In this document: piece by piece, positions 1-7,562 of the stretch
Numbering within the stretch: the first letter of the stretch is position 1
Layout: every line of letters starts with the position of its first letter
Origin: Methylomarinum sp964397365
GTDB lineage: Bacteria; Pseudomonadota; Gammaproteobacteria; Methylococcales; Methylomonadaceae
Assembly: GCA_964397365.1 (NCBI GenBank)
Contig: CAYNIU010000053.1
Coordinates: forward strand, 1-14,677
Direction of reading: 5' to 3'
Length of the DNA stretch: 14,677 nt
Notes under the pieces: generated by a model
What the model saw: the letters and a program-made list of their open reading frames with translations, nothing else
What the model was told of the DNA's origin: nothing
Databases searched by the model: none
Program-made: the position numbers and the translations under genes

Positions 1-31
1 TCTGTTCCGGGGATATTTTTATCACTGCCAC
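1..31 (-). CDS. Possible 5' end of a leftward gene leaving the window
   Basis: A GTG codon at 31-29 opens a leftward frame that stays open to the window edge, reading M-A-V-I-K-I-S-P-E-Q. A strong Shine-Dalgarno sequence, GGAGG at 44-40, lies 8 nt upstream. Ten codons are too few to identify a product. A gene here would be divergent from the LysR gene at 285, a common arrangement for LysR targets. Against it, two rightward frames are also open from position 1 (to stops at 145 and 156), so the coding strand of this edge is uncertain. Confidence 0.28.
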   Translation of the reverse strand, partial: MAVIKISPEQ

Positions 32-284
32 AGGTATTTCCTCCACATTATCCGGCCATTAGAAACAAGGAATTATTCAGATTGTTTCCTGGAATTGATC
101 GTTGCAGCCATGTTTTCGACCCATGGCAAAACTCTTGCACTTTAACGTATCTGTAATATACGTTTCAAGTCATCATTTATGAGGATATCTATCAGTTTTA
201 ATGATATTATCGACTTCTAATGCTTTAGTGTCATTATGAGCTGTTTTGTACAATAAACCCAAGTAAAATTATCAGGTATTTACT
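32..284. other. Non-coding, probably regulatory region upstream of the LysR gene
   Basis: No convincing complete gene lies here. The region holds a perfect 6-bp inverted repeat (GCCATG at 107-112, CATGGC at 122-127), a perfect 7-bp dyad at 144-164, and the 8-bp palindrome TTGTACAA at 246-253. Two rightward frames open at the left edge end at 145 and 156. They could be the tail of an upstream gene, but neither reads like a family I recognise. I cannot name a clear promoter for the LysR gene. TTGTAC at 246-251 with TTATCA at 269-274 is a weak 17-bp-spaced candidate. Confidence 0.45.
144..164. promoter_or_regulatory. Candidate LysR-type operator (dyad AACGTAT-N7-ATACGTT)
   Basis: A perfect 7-bp inverted repeat, AACGTAT at 144-150 and ATACGTT at 158-164, is separated by CTGTAAT. 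It contains T148-N11-A160, the T-N11-A pattern at the core of LysR-family boxes. On the leftward strand, TTGAAA (168-163) and TTAAAG (145-140), 17 bp apart, would place the dyad inside a promoter for a divergent gene, although the -10 is weak. The dyad has no following T-tract, so a terminator is unlikely. It could be the binding site of the regulator encoded from 285. This is inferred from position and symmetry only. Confidence 0.4.
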
Positions 285-1175
285 TTGAACCCAAATCATT
301 TACTTACTTTTGCCGTTGTTGCCCACTTAAAAAGTATCACCAAGGCGGCACAATATTTACATCTTGGGCAACCGGCAGTATCAGGTCAATTAAAAATCTT
401 ACAAAATGACGTAGGTGAACCGCTCTATGAACGCAAAGGTCACCAAATTGAACTCACTCCAGCTGGTGCCGGTTTACTGGAATATGCCAATAAACTGAAT
501 AACGACTTTAATCAAGCTCTAGAATACATCCGCAGTTTAAAACATGTCAGCGCCGGAAGCTTACGAATAGGTGCCACTATGACCATGACCAGCTATTTCT
601 TGCCGCAGTATGTAGTACAACTGCAAACGGAACATCCTGGAGTACAGATTTATATGGAGACCGGTGATACCCGGAAAATTGTTCGTAAAATGCAAGATTA
701 CGACCTGGGGTTTGTTGAAGGCCCTGTCAATATTGAAGAATTACCCGTTAATTATGAAATAATTCCCTGGCAGACCGATGAAATCGTACTGATTTTACCA
801 GAAACCCATCCTTTGTGTAGTCGTTATCCCGATGCAGTGCCACTATCAGTCTTTGCCGAGCATCAGGTTATCTGGCGCGAACCAGGTTCTGGCGCTCAGC
901 AAGCCGTTGAAAATGCATTGGCAAAAGCCAATATTTCGGTACCAATTAATATTGAAGTAACCGGCGTAACTGGCGTAAAAGAATCCGTTCGGGCCGGACT
1001 AGGCATTGGTTTTGCTTCGCTCACGACCTTACATGAAGAAAATAATGGATTGGTCATCAAACGTATTGATCCTCCTAACGGTTTATTTTGGCAATTAAAT
1101 ATTATTGCCCCTAAAGATGTCATCCAGTCCCGGGTGGCAAAGGCCTTTTTGGCGCTGTGTCGTTCTGTAAAATAG
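285..1175 (+). CDS. LysR-family transcriptional regulator
   Basis: A 296-residue protein of normal LysR length. Residues about 5-62 form the winged helix-turn-helix, with the typical pattern of a T-K-A-A start of the first helix, Q-P-A-V-S in the recognition helix, and L-Y-E-R...L-T-P-A-G in the wing. The rest, from about residue 90 (S-A-G-S-L-R-I-G), is the two-lobed substrate-binding domain. The family activates or represses genes in response to a small co-inducer. The closest flavour I see is the CysL/CbbR/YeiE group, but the effector cannot be told. The start is TTG at 285-287: an in-frame stop at 264-266 limits upstream extension, and no ATG occurs before the middle of the protein. CAGG lies about 8 nt upstream. 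The metallohydrolase follows after 7 bp, so the two genes are likely co-transcribed. A dyad at 144-164 is a candidate autoregulatory or divergent site. Confidence 0.9.
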   Translation: MNPNHLLTFAVVAHLKSITKAAQYLHLGQPAVSGQLKILQNDVGEPLYERKGHQIELTPAGAGLLEYANKLNNDFNQALEYIRSLKHVSAGSLRIGATMTMTSYFLPQYVVQLQTEHPGVQIYMETGDTRKIVRKMQDYDLGFVEGPVNIEELPVNYEIIPWQTDEIVLILPETHPLCSRYPDAVPLSVFAEHQVIWREPGSGAQQAVENALAKANISVPINIEVTGVTGVKESVRAGLGIGFASLTTLHEENNGLVIKRIDPPNGLFWQLNIIAPKDVIQSRVAKAFLALCRSVK

Positions 1176-1182
1176 GTTAGTT

Positions 1183-2097
1183 ATGAAAATATTACTGCTT
1201 ACATTTCTACTGGTGTTTTTTCCGTTATCACAAGCGGCCTCCCCTCTTTCCGTTCAACAAATTGCGCCCGGTCTTTATGTCCATTTTGGCAAGCAGCAGT
1301 TTCCTAATCAGAAAAATCACGGCGCTATTGCTAATATTGGCTTTATTGTCGGCGATAACTGCGTGGCTGTTATTGATACCGGCGGTAATCCACAGGAAGG
1401 TGAATCACTGAAACAGGCCATCCATAAAACCACAGACAAACCAATTTGTTACGTTATCAATACTCATGTACATCCCGATCATATTTATGGCAATTCAGCT
1501 TTTAAAGCTCGGAACGTACATTTTATCGGACATCACAAGTTAGCCCGGGCTATGGCTGTGCGCGGTAATTACTATATTGATAAGGCGATTAATCAGCTGG
1601 ATATAACATTATCAGCAAATAATATTATTCCGCCAGACATGCTGGTAAAAAAACATATGACCATCAACATCGGTAACCGGGAACTGGTTTTGACTGCCCA
1701 TCCAACAGCACATACCGATAACGACCTTACCATCTACGATAAAAAAACCGATACTTTATGGCTGTCTGACCTGTTGTTTATTAAACGTCTGCCTACGCTC
1801 GATGGCAGTCTCAAAGGCTGGTTGAGCGAAATCAAACGCCTGGAAAAACATCCCTACCGTAATGTCATTCCGGGACACGGCTCACTGGTGACTGATTGGC
1901 CGGCTGCCATACAGCCTGAAAAGGTGTATTTAACGATGTTGCTGACAGAAATCAGAGCGATGATTCGACAAGGAAAATATCTTGAGGATGCGGTTAAAAC
2001 CGTTGGTCTGTCAGCCCAAAAAGAATGGCCGCTATTTGATCAGTATCATCGTAAAAATGTAACCAGCGCTTTTGCCGAGTTGGAATGGGAGGATTAA
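1183..2097 (+). CDS. Exported metallo-beta-lactamase-fold hydrolase, quinoprotein relay system type (SoxH-like)
   Basis: A 304-residue protein. Residues 1-19 look like a Sec signal peptide (M-K-I, then a Leu/Phe-rich core, then Q-A-A), so it should act in the periplasm. The metal-binding set of the fold is complete: H95-x-H97-x-D99-H100, H177 (in H-T-D-N-D), D196 (in L-S-D-L-L-F) and H232 (in P-G-H-G), consistent with a di-zinc site. The segment around residues 195-213 (S-D-L-L-F-I-K-R-L-P then D-G-S-L-K-G-W-L) is characteristic of the 'quinoprotein relay system zinc metallohydrolase' and SoxH-like families, found near PQQ-dependent dehydrogenases and c-type cytochromes. The substrate is unknown. 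ATG at 1183 has AGG about 6 nt upstream and follows the LysR gene by 7 bp, suggesting one transcript. It converges on the ATPase operon, with 32 bp between stops and no clear terminator. Confidence 0.85.
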   Translation: MKILLLTFLLVFFPLSQAASPLSVQQIAPGLYVHFGKQQFPNQKNHGAIANIGFIVGDNCVAVIDTGGNPQEGESLKQAIHKTTDKPICYVINTHVHPDHIYGNSAFKARNVHFIGHHKLARAMAVRGNYYIDKAINQLDITLSANNIIPPDMLVKKHMTINIGNRELVLTAHPTAHTDNDLTIYDKKTDTLWLSDLLFIKRLPTLDGSLKGWLSEIKRLEKHPYRNVIPGHGSLVTDWPAAIQPEKVYLTMLLTEIRAMIRQGKYLEDAVKTVGLSAQKEWPLFDQYHRKNVTSAFAELEWED

Positions 2098-2129
2098 GCC
2101 AGCTATCCAGCCAATCGGACTGGCGCCAT

Positions 2130-3941
2130 TTACAGTACGGTTTTTGCCAATTCGTCAATCTGCTTGACCAATGTCTGATATTCAGCTGAATCAAACTGGG
2201 CATAATTCAGGTTTTTAAACAATCCGGTCAATCGAGTAAAATATTCCCTGACCTGATTCTGATCGCTGAATTGATAATCGGCATTAACCCATTTAACCAT
2301 ACGATTGAAGTTTTCCCGCTGCCTTTCTATGGGAACAGCCACATCAACTTCATCAAAAGCATCCTGCTGCAAATACACCATATCAACAAACAGCGCTTCC
2401 TGATAAACAATGTAATCCGCCAGTGTAATGCCCTCTTCTCCGGCAACCTGAATCATTTGATAAATATCGTCACCCCGTTTTAACAACTCTAACATGGAGA
2501 TTACCTTTTCAGACCATCCGGGTTCAAGGTTCTGTTGATACCAGTCATGGAGTTGATCAAGGTAGCGAGACCATGAAATCAATGGATCCACTGCCGGATA
2601 AAAACGTTTATAAGCCCGTTCAGCGCTCAGACCTAAAAAAGTTTTGACGGTGCTTAAGGTCGATTGTGTAACAGGCTCTTCAAAATTCCCCCCCGCTGGA
2701 GAAACCGTTCCAATCATGGTTAAACTGCCGATTGCGCCATCCGCCGATAAAATAACGCCGGCCCTTTCATAGATTGATTTAATGGATGAGTCCAGGTAGG
2801 CTGGAAACGCCTCTTCGCCAGGAATTTCCTCCAAACGACCGGAAGTTTCCCGCATCGCCTGAGCCCAGCGGGAAGTTGAATCAGCAATTAACAATACATT
2901 CAAGCCCATCTGCCGGTAATATTCGCCCAGGGTAATGCCTGTATAGATAGAGGCCTCTCTGGCTGCTACCGGCATAGAGGAGGTATTGCAGATAATAATA
3001 GTTCTGTCCATCAGTGAACCGCTGCCTTTCGGATCAGATAATTGTGGAAATTCACTAATCGTTTCCACTACCTCCCCGGCCCTTTCTCCACAAGCCACTA
3101 CAATCACGATATCAACATCGGAATTTCTGGAAATCAAATTCTGTAAAACGGTTTTACCAGCGCCGAAAGGCCCCGGAATACAGCCCGTACCCCCTAGAGC
3201 TATAGGGAAAAAAGTATCTATCAAGCGCAAGTGGGTAATCAGCGGCTTATCAGGATATTGTCGTTGTGCCACATTGTTTTTTAATAACGAGGCTGGAACA
3301 GGAATTCGTACCGGCCAGTCTTGCTTTAAGGTTATATTTTGCTGACGACCATTCGGCAAACGTATTTGAGCAACCGCCTCATTAACAGTGACATTGCCTT
3401 CCTGTATCCAGGTCAATTCAACTTTTCCCTGTACCTCGAAAGGGATCATGATTTTATGGGTAAACCTTCTTTCAACTACGCTACCGATAACAGCGCCTGC
3501 CTGCAATTTTTCCCCACTCTGGACACAGGGGGTAAAGGCCCATTTTTGATGATCATCAAGAGCCGGCAGATTAACTCCGCGGGGAAGAAAAAAACCAAAT
3601 TCGGCCACCAACACATCCAACGGATTTTGCAAGCCGTCATAGACCTGCCCCAACAGTCCTGGGCCTAATTCCACTGACAGCATTTCTCCACTTTGTTCGA
3701 CAAGATCACCCACGCCGATACCAAGGGTGCTTTCAAAAACCTGGGCATCGGCAATATCGCCATGAATGCGCAAAACTTCCGCTTTCAATCGCTCCTCATG
3801 TGCAGCTGTGCTGCGAGATGGCAAAATATATACCATTTCGTTTTTCATCAGCGATTTTGCTGTGCCTGCAATTAACTGAATTGAGACAATATCATCCTGA
3901 ACTGCAACCACTCTAGCGCTCACCTGTCTGTCATTTACCAT
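2130..3941 (-). CDS. atpA: V/A-type ATPase subunit A (catalytic)
   Basis: The catalytic head subunit, 603 residues, of normal length for archaeal/bacterial A subunits. It binds and hydrolyses (or makes) ATP at the A-B interfaces. It shows the P-loop G-P-F-G-A-G-K-T at 257-264, the G-E-R motif at 285-287 carrying the catalytic glutamate, the Walker B segment L-L-I-A-D-S-T-S-R at 350-358, and G-G-N-F-E-E-P-V-T-Q at 417-426. The stretch of about 110-190 is the A-specific non-homologous insert that separates it from F-type beta. The asparagine in G-G-N-F replaces the aspartate of many A subunits and resembles the chlamydial/bacteroidete type. It is the last gene of the operon. Its ATG at 3941 lies 3 nt after the stop of the DUF2764-like gene, with CAGG about 8 nt upstream. 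No clear terminator follows before the convergent metallohydrolase gene. Confidence 0.96.
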   Translation of the reverse strand: MVNDRQVSARVVAVQDDIVSIQLIAGTAKSLMKNEMVYILPSRSTAAHEERLKAEVLRIHGDIADAQVFESTLGIGVGDLVEQSGEMLSVELGPGLLGQVYDGLQNPLDVLVAEFGFFLPRGVNLPALDDHQKWAFTPCVQSGEKLQAGAVIGSVVERRFTHKIMIPFEVQGKVELTWIQEGNVTVNEAVAQIRLPNGRQQNITLKQDWPVRIPVPASLLKNNVAQRQYPDKPLITHLRLIDTFFPIALGGTGCIPGPFGAGKTVLQNLISRNSDVDIVIVVACGERAGEVVETISEFPQLSDPKGSGSLMDRTIIICNTSSMPVAAREASIYTGITLGEYYRQMGLNVLLIADSTSRWAQAMRETSGRLEEIPGEEAFPAYLDSSIKSIYERAGVILSADGAIGSLTMIGTVSPAGGNFEEPVTQSTLSTVKTFLGLSAERAYKRFYPAVDPLISWSRYLDQLHDWYQQNLEPGWSEKVISMLELLKRGDDIYQMIQVAGEEGITLADYIVYQEALFVDMVYLQQDAFDEVDVAVPIERQRENFNRMVKWVNADYQFSDQNQVREYFTRLTGLFKNLNYAQFDSAEYQTLVKQIDELAKTVL

Positions 3942-3944
3942 AAT

Positions 3945-4628
3945 TTAAGCCTGTGGAAAAACACCTTGTAGTTTGCTGTCCAAAATAGCTGCAAAGCGTT
4001 CCTTTCCCTGCTGATTATTATATTTGCTCCAACGATTGATAACATCCCAACGCAATACATAGATAATAACTGCCTCAAAATCAAAATAATGGCCATTGCC
4101 TTGTTGCTCATAATGTCGCCAAACCATTTCCAGCAACATTTTTTCAAGCCCCAGAGTGTTATTGCTTACCATTAACTGACGGGCTTTTTTTAACCAAGGC
4201 AATTGCCGACCTATCCCAAAGTCTTCTTGTTGCCAGTTTTTAGCAATAAAGAAAGGCCATTTACCAAACCCCAATAAATCCTTTTCCGGTGCTGTTTTTA
4301 TTCCCAGATGTTGCTTTCGCAATGCCGAAATAAGCGTTCGCACTTCAAGCCGCCATACAATGACGTTGTTTAAAAAAAGATTGCCAATACCGGCAAGTAT
4401 CTCATTGGATTTTTCAATGAAGTGTCGATCTGTGCATTCAGTCAGCTTCGACCAGTGCAATAAACCTTCTATTTTTGCCAGATCATCGGCATCCTCCGGT
4501 TCCAGCCATTGCAATCGCTTATTTAACTGTATCTGCGAAATCGGCGTTTGCCGGGTGTTAAACAAATCACGGTTGTGCGGCGGCAAACTGCTCATCAACA
4601 TGGTATATTTCAAACGATGTCCCATCAT
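3945..4628 (-). CDS. DUF2764-family protein of the V-type ATPase operon (subunit C-like role inferred)
   Basis: A 227-residue soluble protein without signal peptide or membrane segment. Two regions fit what I recall of DUF2764, which sits between the E and A genes in chlamydial and Bacteroidetes V-ATPase operons. The first is the N-terminal Y-T-M-L-M-S-S-L-P (8-16) with P-I-S near 29-31 and an L-x-P-E-D-A segment near 42-47. The second is the C-terminal F-D-F-E-A-V...Y-V-L-R-W...I-N-R-W at 182-200 followed by Q-G-K-E-R-F. Its place and size suggest that it substitutes for the missing subunit C (d), which couples the central stalk to the K ring. That role is inferred. Its ATG overlaps the E-gene stop by 4 bp (ATGA), and it ends 3 bp before the A gene. 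A second ATG follows the first directly, so the start may be one codon later. Confidence 0.78.
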   Translation of the reverse strand: MMGHRLKYTMLMSSLPPHNRDLFNTRQTPISQIQLNKRLQWLEPEDADDLAKIEGLLHWSKLTECTDRHFIEKSNEILAGIGNLFLNNVIVWRLEVRTLISALRKQHLGIKTAPEKDLLGFGKWPFFIAKNWQQEDFGIGRQLPWLKKARQLMVSNNTLGLEKMLLEMVWRHYEQQGNGHYFDFEAVIIYVLRWDVINRWSKYNNQQGKERFAAILDSKLQGVFPQA

Positions 4629-5314
4629 TTAACGATGCCCTGAAGCAATGCTCTGAAACGCGGCTGGATATGCTCTAGCAGCAAAGTCGCAACGGTTTCA
4701 TCACTGAAGTCAATCACCATTTCTTCATTCTCCAGCTTAATAAACAAACCTCCCGTCAGATCACTGCTGACTTTTAAAGTCACACCCTGTCGCAGCATAT
4801 CAGCCGCCAGGGAAGCGGTAAAACGGGATAATAACCCTTGTTGTAATTCTTCAGGATTTTTTCTTAATTCATCCACTCCGACAATATCTTCAGGAAGTTG
4901 AAAGACTATGGATTCAGTATTATCCATTGCCGTTTTTGAGCGTACTTTTCCGGCCAGCGCAAGAATCAGTTTTTCCAGAAAAGTCTGATCCGCTAACGGT
5001 TGTCCCACTACTCGCGTCACTTCCCGACTAAAGCTGTTCAGTAATGTATCTCGCAATTTTATAACTGCATCCCGGGTAGCCAATTGTAAGGCATCTTCAC
5101 CAGCTGCCTTGATAGAAGCGGCTTCCTTCCTGGCCTGGTCAACCAATAATTGCGCTTCCTGTTCAGCCTCCTCTACAATCCATTCAGCGCGTTTTTGTGC
5201 ATCTAACACAATATTGGCCGCTTTTTCCTGTCCCGCTGAAATGCCTTCATTCTTAAGACGTTCGATCAGTTCTTCTACACCCGAAGAAGCTATATGGCTG
5301 CTTTTATTTGTCAT
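4625..5314 (-). CDS. atpE: V/A-type ATPase subunit E (peripheral stalk)
   Basis: A 229-residue protein with the E-subunit layout. A charged, Ala/Glu/Gln-rich coiled coil spans about 13-95 (G-V-E-E-L-I-E-R-L then repeats such as A-E-Q-E-A-Q-L-L-V-D-Q-A-R-K-E-A). A globular C-terminal domain (about 100-229) ends in a segment with G-G-L-F-I-K-L and I-D-F-S-D-E-T. It should brace the A/B head against subunit I. In most A/V-ATPases E pairs with a small G/H subunit, but no G/H gene is seen here. The start ATG overlaps the stop of K by 4 bp (ATGA), and its own stop overlaps the next ATG, so translation is probably coupled. AGG lies about 7 nt upstream. Sequence conservation of E is low in general, so the call rests on architecture plus operon context. 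Confidence 0.9.
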   Translation of the reverse strand: MTNKSSHIASSGVEELIERLKNEGISAGQEKAANIVLDAQKRAEWIVEEAEQEAQLLVDQARKEAASIKAAGEDALQLATRDAVIKLRDTLLNSFSREVTRVVGQPLADQTFLEKLILALAGKVRSKTAMDNTESIVFQLPEDIVGVDELRKNPEELQQGLLSRFTASLAADMLRQGVTLKVSSDLTGGLFIKLENEEMVIDFSDETVATLLLEHIQPRFRALLQGIVK

Positions 5315-5766
5315 ACTGAAGCCTGAGGAATACCGGCGCTAATAACTAATGCGAAAATGAATGCGAAAACAGCAAAGCCTTCGACAATGGCAGCCGGCGC
5401 GATGGATAAACCAAATATTTCAGGTTTTGCCTTAGATGCGTGAATGGCGGAGGCGCAACACTGCCCCTGATAGACAGCGCTGAATAACAATGCCAAGCCC
5501 GACATAACACCAATGGCGAACACTCCCGGAGCATTTTCCGGCGTTATCATCCGCTCAAGCGTAAACATGATGACAATACCGTAAATAACCTGCGATGACG
5601 GCATGGCAGAAACCCCGACATAGCGGCCATAGCCACTTTCAGTATCCAGCATGGCGCCAATGGCCGCCTGTCCTGACACAGCACAACCAATAATACTGCC
5701 GATAGCGCCCAGAGCCATTGGAGCATACAAGCCAATCCAACCTAATACCATAAGAAAATCAGTCAT
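5311..5766 (-). CDS. atpK: V/A-type ATPase subunit K (c-ring proteolipid, sodium-type)
   Basis: A 151-residue hydrophobic protein with four membrane helices (about 6-28, 48-70, 78-104, 119-145), i.e. two fused hairpins as in NtpK-type proteolipids. The ion-carrying glutamate is E129 (A-A-I-V-E-G-F). By alignment with Enterococcus hirae NtpK, the other sodium ligands also have counterparts: S58-Q59 for T64-Q65, Q100 (V-Y-Q-G-Q) for Q110, and Y62 for Y68, which hydrogen-bonds the glutamate. The first hairpin carries no ion-binding acid, as expected for a duplicated proteolipid with one site per protomer. Start ATG at 5766 overlaps the stop of I (TAATG). GGGAG at 5778-5774, 7 nt upstream, is one of the best ribosome sites of the operon, fitting a subunit needed in many copies. 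Confidence 0.95.
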   Translation of the reverse strand: MTDFLMVLGWIGLYAPMALGAIGSIIGCAVSGQAAIGAMLDTESGYGRYVGVSAMPSSQVIYGIVIMFTLERMITPENAPGVFAIGVMSGLALLFSAVYQGQCCASAIHASKAKPEIFGLSIAPAAIVEGFAVFAFIFALVISAGIPQASV

Positions 5767-7562
5767 TAACCGGCTCCCTTTCTGGAAAATGCTTTAAATG
5801 GATAACCTTCATCAGAAATACTCCAATTATAGAATTCGATAAAATTAAGCCTTAAACCATGAACGACACCACTCATCAAACACAACAGCAGATTCAAGGT
5901 ATGTCCCAGCAGCAAAATAAGAATACTTAACAACAATCCCAAACCTGACACCGAATGATACGCTTGTATTGCCAGATGATTAAACGTCAACGCCAGTGAG
6001 GCACTGGCCAATCCCAATGCAAACAAGCGCATATAGCTTAATATATCGCCAAATATCCGGGTTACCCCCGTCAGACTTTTTATACCTTCAAGCAAGCGCC
6101 ACAACACATCAAGCGGTTTCTTCACATTGTGCTCACTGCTGAATAACAATACCAGAATCAAACCGCCTGCAAATAAAACAAAGCCACTCCGTGATAATAA
6201 ATCACCATTTACCTGACGAGCCAACCAGTAAACAAACCCACCCATTACGGCAATAGCCCAACCTATTGAAGCCAAGGCAACAGTACGGTGTTTTTTTTGA
6301 TAGGCTTTGATAAAGTTGGCAAAAACAATATGTACAGTACCCACGGCAATGGAAAATTGCATCATGCTGTCAAAATCATTCAGGTCCAGAATATTCAAAG
6401 CGGCTACCACCGTACCGGAAGTTGCTGTAAAACCAAAATAACTGCCGACCAGCACCCCCCACAACAAAGAAAACAGTATGGTGACAAAAAACAACAATCG
6501 CAAGCGGCGACCTTTTAACGAAACTTCCAGCTTTTTCCATTTAAAAGCAAGAATCAAAGCCAGTGTGATTGCGTATCCTGCATCTGACAAAATCATGGCG
6601 AAAAACAAGGCAAATGAAAAAAACACCACTGCCGATGGATCCCAGTCGAAATATCCAGGCGTCTGATAAAAGCCAATAACATCTTCACCAGCAGCTAAAG
6701 GTTTGGCATTTTCCAGTAAAGTTGGCGGCTTGTCCTCAGCCTCCGGGTCAGTAATCAAAATAGCTAACTCAGTTTCTTTGGCAAATTCTTGAAACAACTC
6801 CTCAGCATTTTCAGGAATCCATGCCTGTAAGACAAAAAGATCGAACTGATCCAAGGTCATGGTATTGGCAATTTTTAAATCTGCAATATCTTCATTTTTA
6901 AACAGACTCAAGGTTAGCAAGGTAATCCATCGCGTTAACGACTCTCTTTCCGCCTGCATATCCTCCAGTTGCAATTCAAGTTGTTCCAGCTCCTTTTTCA
7001 ATTGAGATAACCGTACAGCGCCGGTGTGTGTCCGTGCAACCGGCATACTGCTAGCGGCCGGTTCTGTTTCAGAGGGCACAACAACATAACAGTGAATATT
7101 ATCCTGATGGACAACTTGATACACTGTATTCTCAGGCAGTTTATTCATCAACCGTTTGGGAACGATATAAAACCATAATTTTAACTTTCCCAGGCTGCCT
7201 TGTTCCGAAAGGGAAAAATCACCCCAAGGTTCTATTTCTGCAATACGATTGATTAAAAAGTCACGTTGATCTGAAATACGTCTGATTCCAGTTTTTACAG
7301 TTAAAACCTGGTCACTAATTTCTGATAAAACAAATTTACCTTTATCTTTGACCTGATGGCGTTTCTTTGGGCACTGATTAAGATATTTAAGTGCGATAAG
7401 CGTTTTTTCAGACTGTTTTTGAATATTACCACCGATAGCAGGCAACGGCTCTGTTAAGGAAATCAGATGCGCTCCACCCAGTTTCTGCAATTTTTCCAAA
7501 ACAGTTTGCTTTTCCTTGAGCAACCCGCATAAGGTCATTTTTTTTAACTTAACGATTGCCAT
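5766..7562 (-). CDS. atpI: V/A-type ATPase subunit I (membrane stator, a-subunit equivalent)
   Basis: A 598-residue protein from the ATG at 7562. The N-terminal half (to about residue 290) is cytosolic with coiled-coil stretches (for example 187-215, rich in L-K-K-E-L-E-Q-L). The C-terminal half has about seven or eight membrane helices (roughly 310-339, 355-377, 403-420, 428-448, 459-475, 505-532, 539-569). The essential arginine facing the K ring is R512 in S-Y-M-R-L-F-A-L-G-L-A. A second family motif, V-H-G-L-R-L-N-F-I-E-F, carries R571. It provides the ion half-channels. The start was chosen because AAGGA at 7573-7569 sits 6 nt upstream, and because M-A-I-V-K-L-K-K-M matches the usual N-terminus of bacterial I subunits. 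A TTG at 7601 would add 13 residues but has no ribosome site. The gene overlaps D by 14 bp and K by 1 bp. Confidence 0.95.
   Translation of the reverse strand: MAIVKLKKMTLCGLLKEKQTVLEKLQKLGGAHLISLTEPLPAIGGNIQKQSEKTLIALKYLNQCPKKRHQVKDKGKFVLSEISDQVLTVKTGIRRISDQRDFLINRIAEIEPWGDFSLSEQGSLGKLKLWFYIVPKRLMNKLPENTVYQVVHQDNIHCYVVVPSETEPAASSMPVARTHTGAVRLSQLKKELEQLELQLEDMQAERESLTRWITLLTLSLFKNEDIADLKIANTMTLDQFDLFVLQAWIPENAEELFQEFAKETELAILITDPEAEDKPPTLLENAKPLAAGEDVIGFYQTPGYFDWDPSAVVFFSFALFFAMILSDAGYAITLALILAFKWKKLEVSLKGRRLRLLFFVTILFSLLWGVLVGSYFGFTATSGTVVAALNILDLNDFDSMMQFSIAVGTVHIVFANFIKAYQKKHRTVALASIGWAIAVMGGFVYWLARQVNGDLLSRSGFVLFAGGLILVLLFSSEHNVKKPLDVLWRLLEGIKSLTGVTRIFGDILSYMRLFALGLASASLALTFNHLAIQAYHSVSGLGLLLSILILLLGHTLNLLLCLMSGVVHGLRLNFIEFYNWSISDEGYPFKAFSRKGAG
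5774..5778 (-). promoter_or_regulatory. Strong ribosome binding site of atpK
   Basis: AAAGGGAG with its GGGAG core at 5778-5774 lies 7 nt before the atpK ATG and inside the 3' end of atpI. Compared with the weak sites of atpD or atpE it should raise translation of the ring subunit relative to its neighbours. Seen directly; the effect on expression is inferred. Confidence 0.65.

Noticed and set aside
107..127. GCCATG/CATGGC inverted repeat as a terminator
   Set aside because: A 6-bp stem without a T-run on either strand; too weak to call.
1..156. Rightward frames open from the left edge to stops at 145 and 156
   Set aside because: Two overlapping frames cannot both be real, neither resembles a known protein tail, and the leftward GTG with GGAGG competes for the same bases. 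Kept only as an ambiguity.
2986..3345. Open rightward frame of 119 codons opposite the ATPase A gene
   Set aside because: It lies wholly antisense to a well-conserved gene, has no family-like motifs or ribosome site, and is explained as a shadow. The same holds for rightward frames at 3339-3668, 4360-4632, 6288-6518, 8360-8596 and 11618-11854.
3935..4147. Leftward 70-codon frame overlapping the DUF2764-like gene as a possible missing subunit F
   Set aside because: It lies out of frame inside the DUF2764-like gene, lacks subunit F features, and is shorter than the roughly 100 residues of F subunits.
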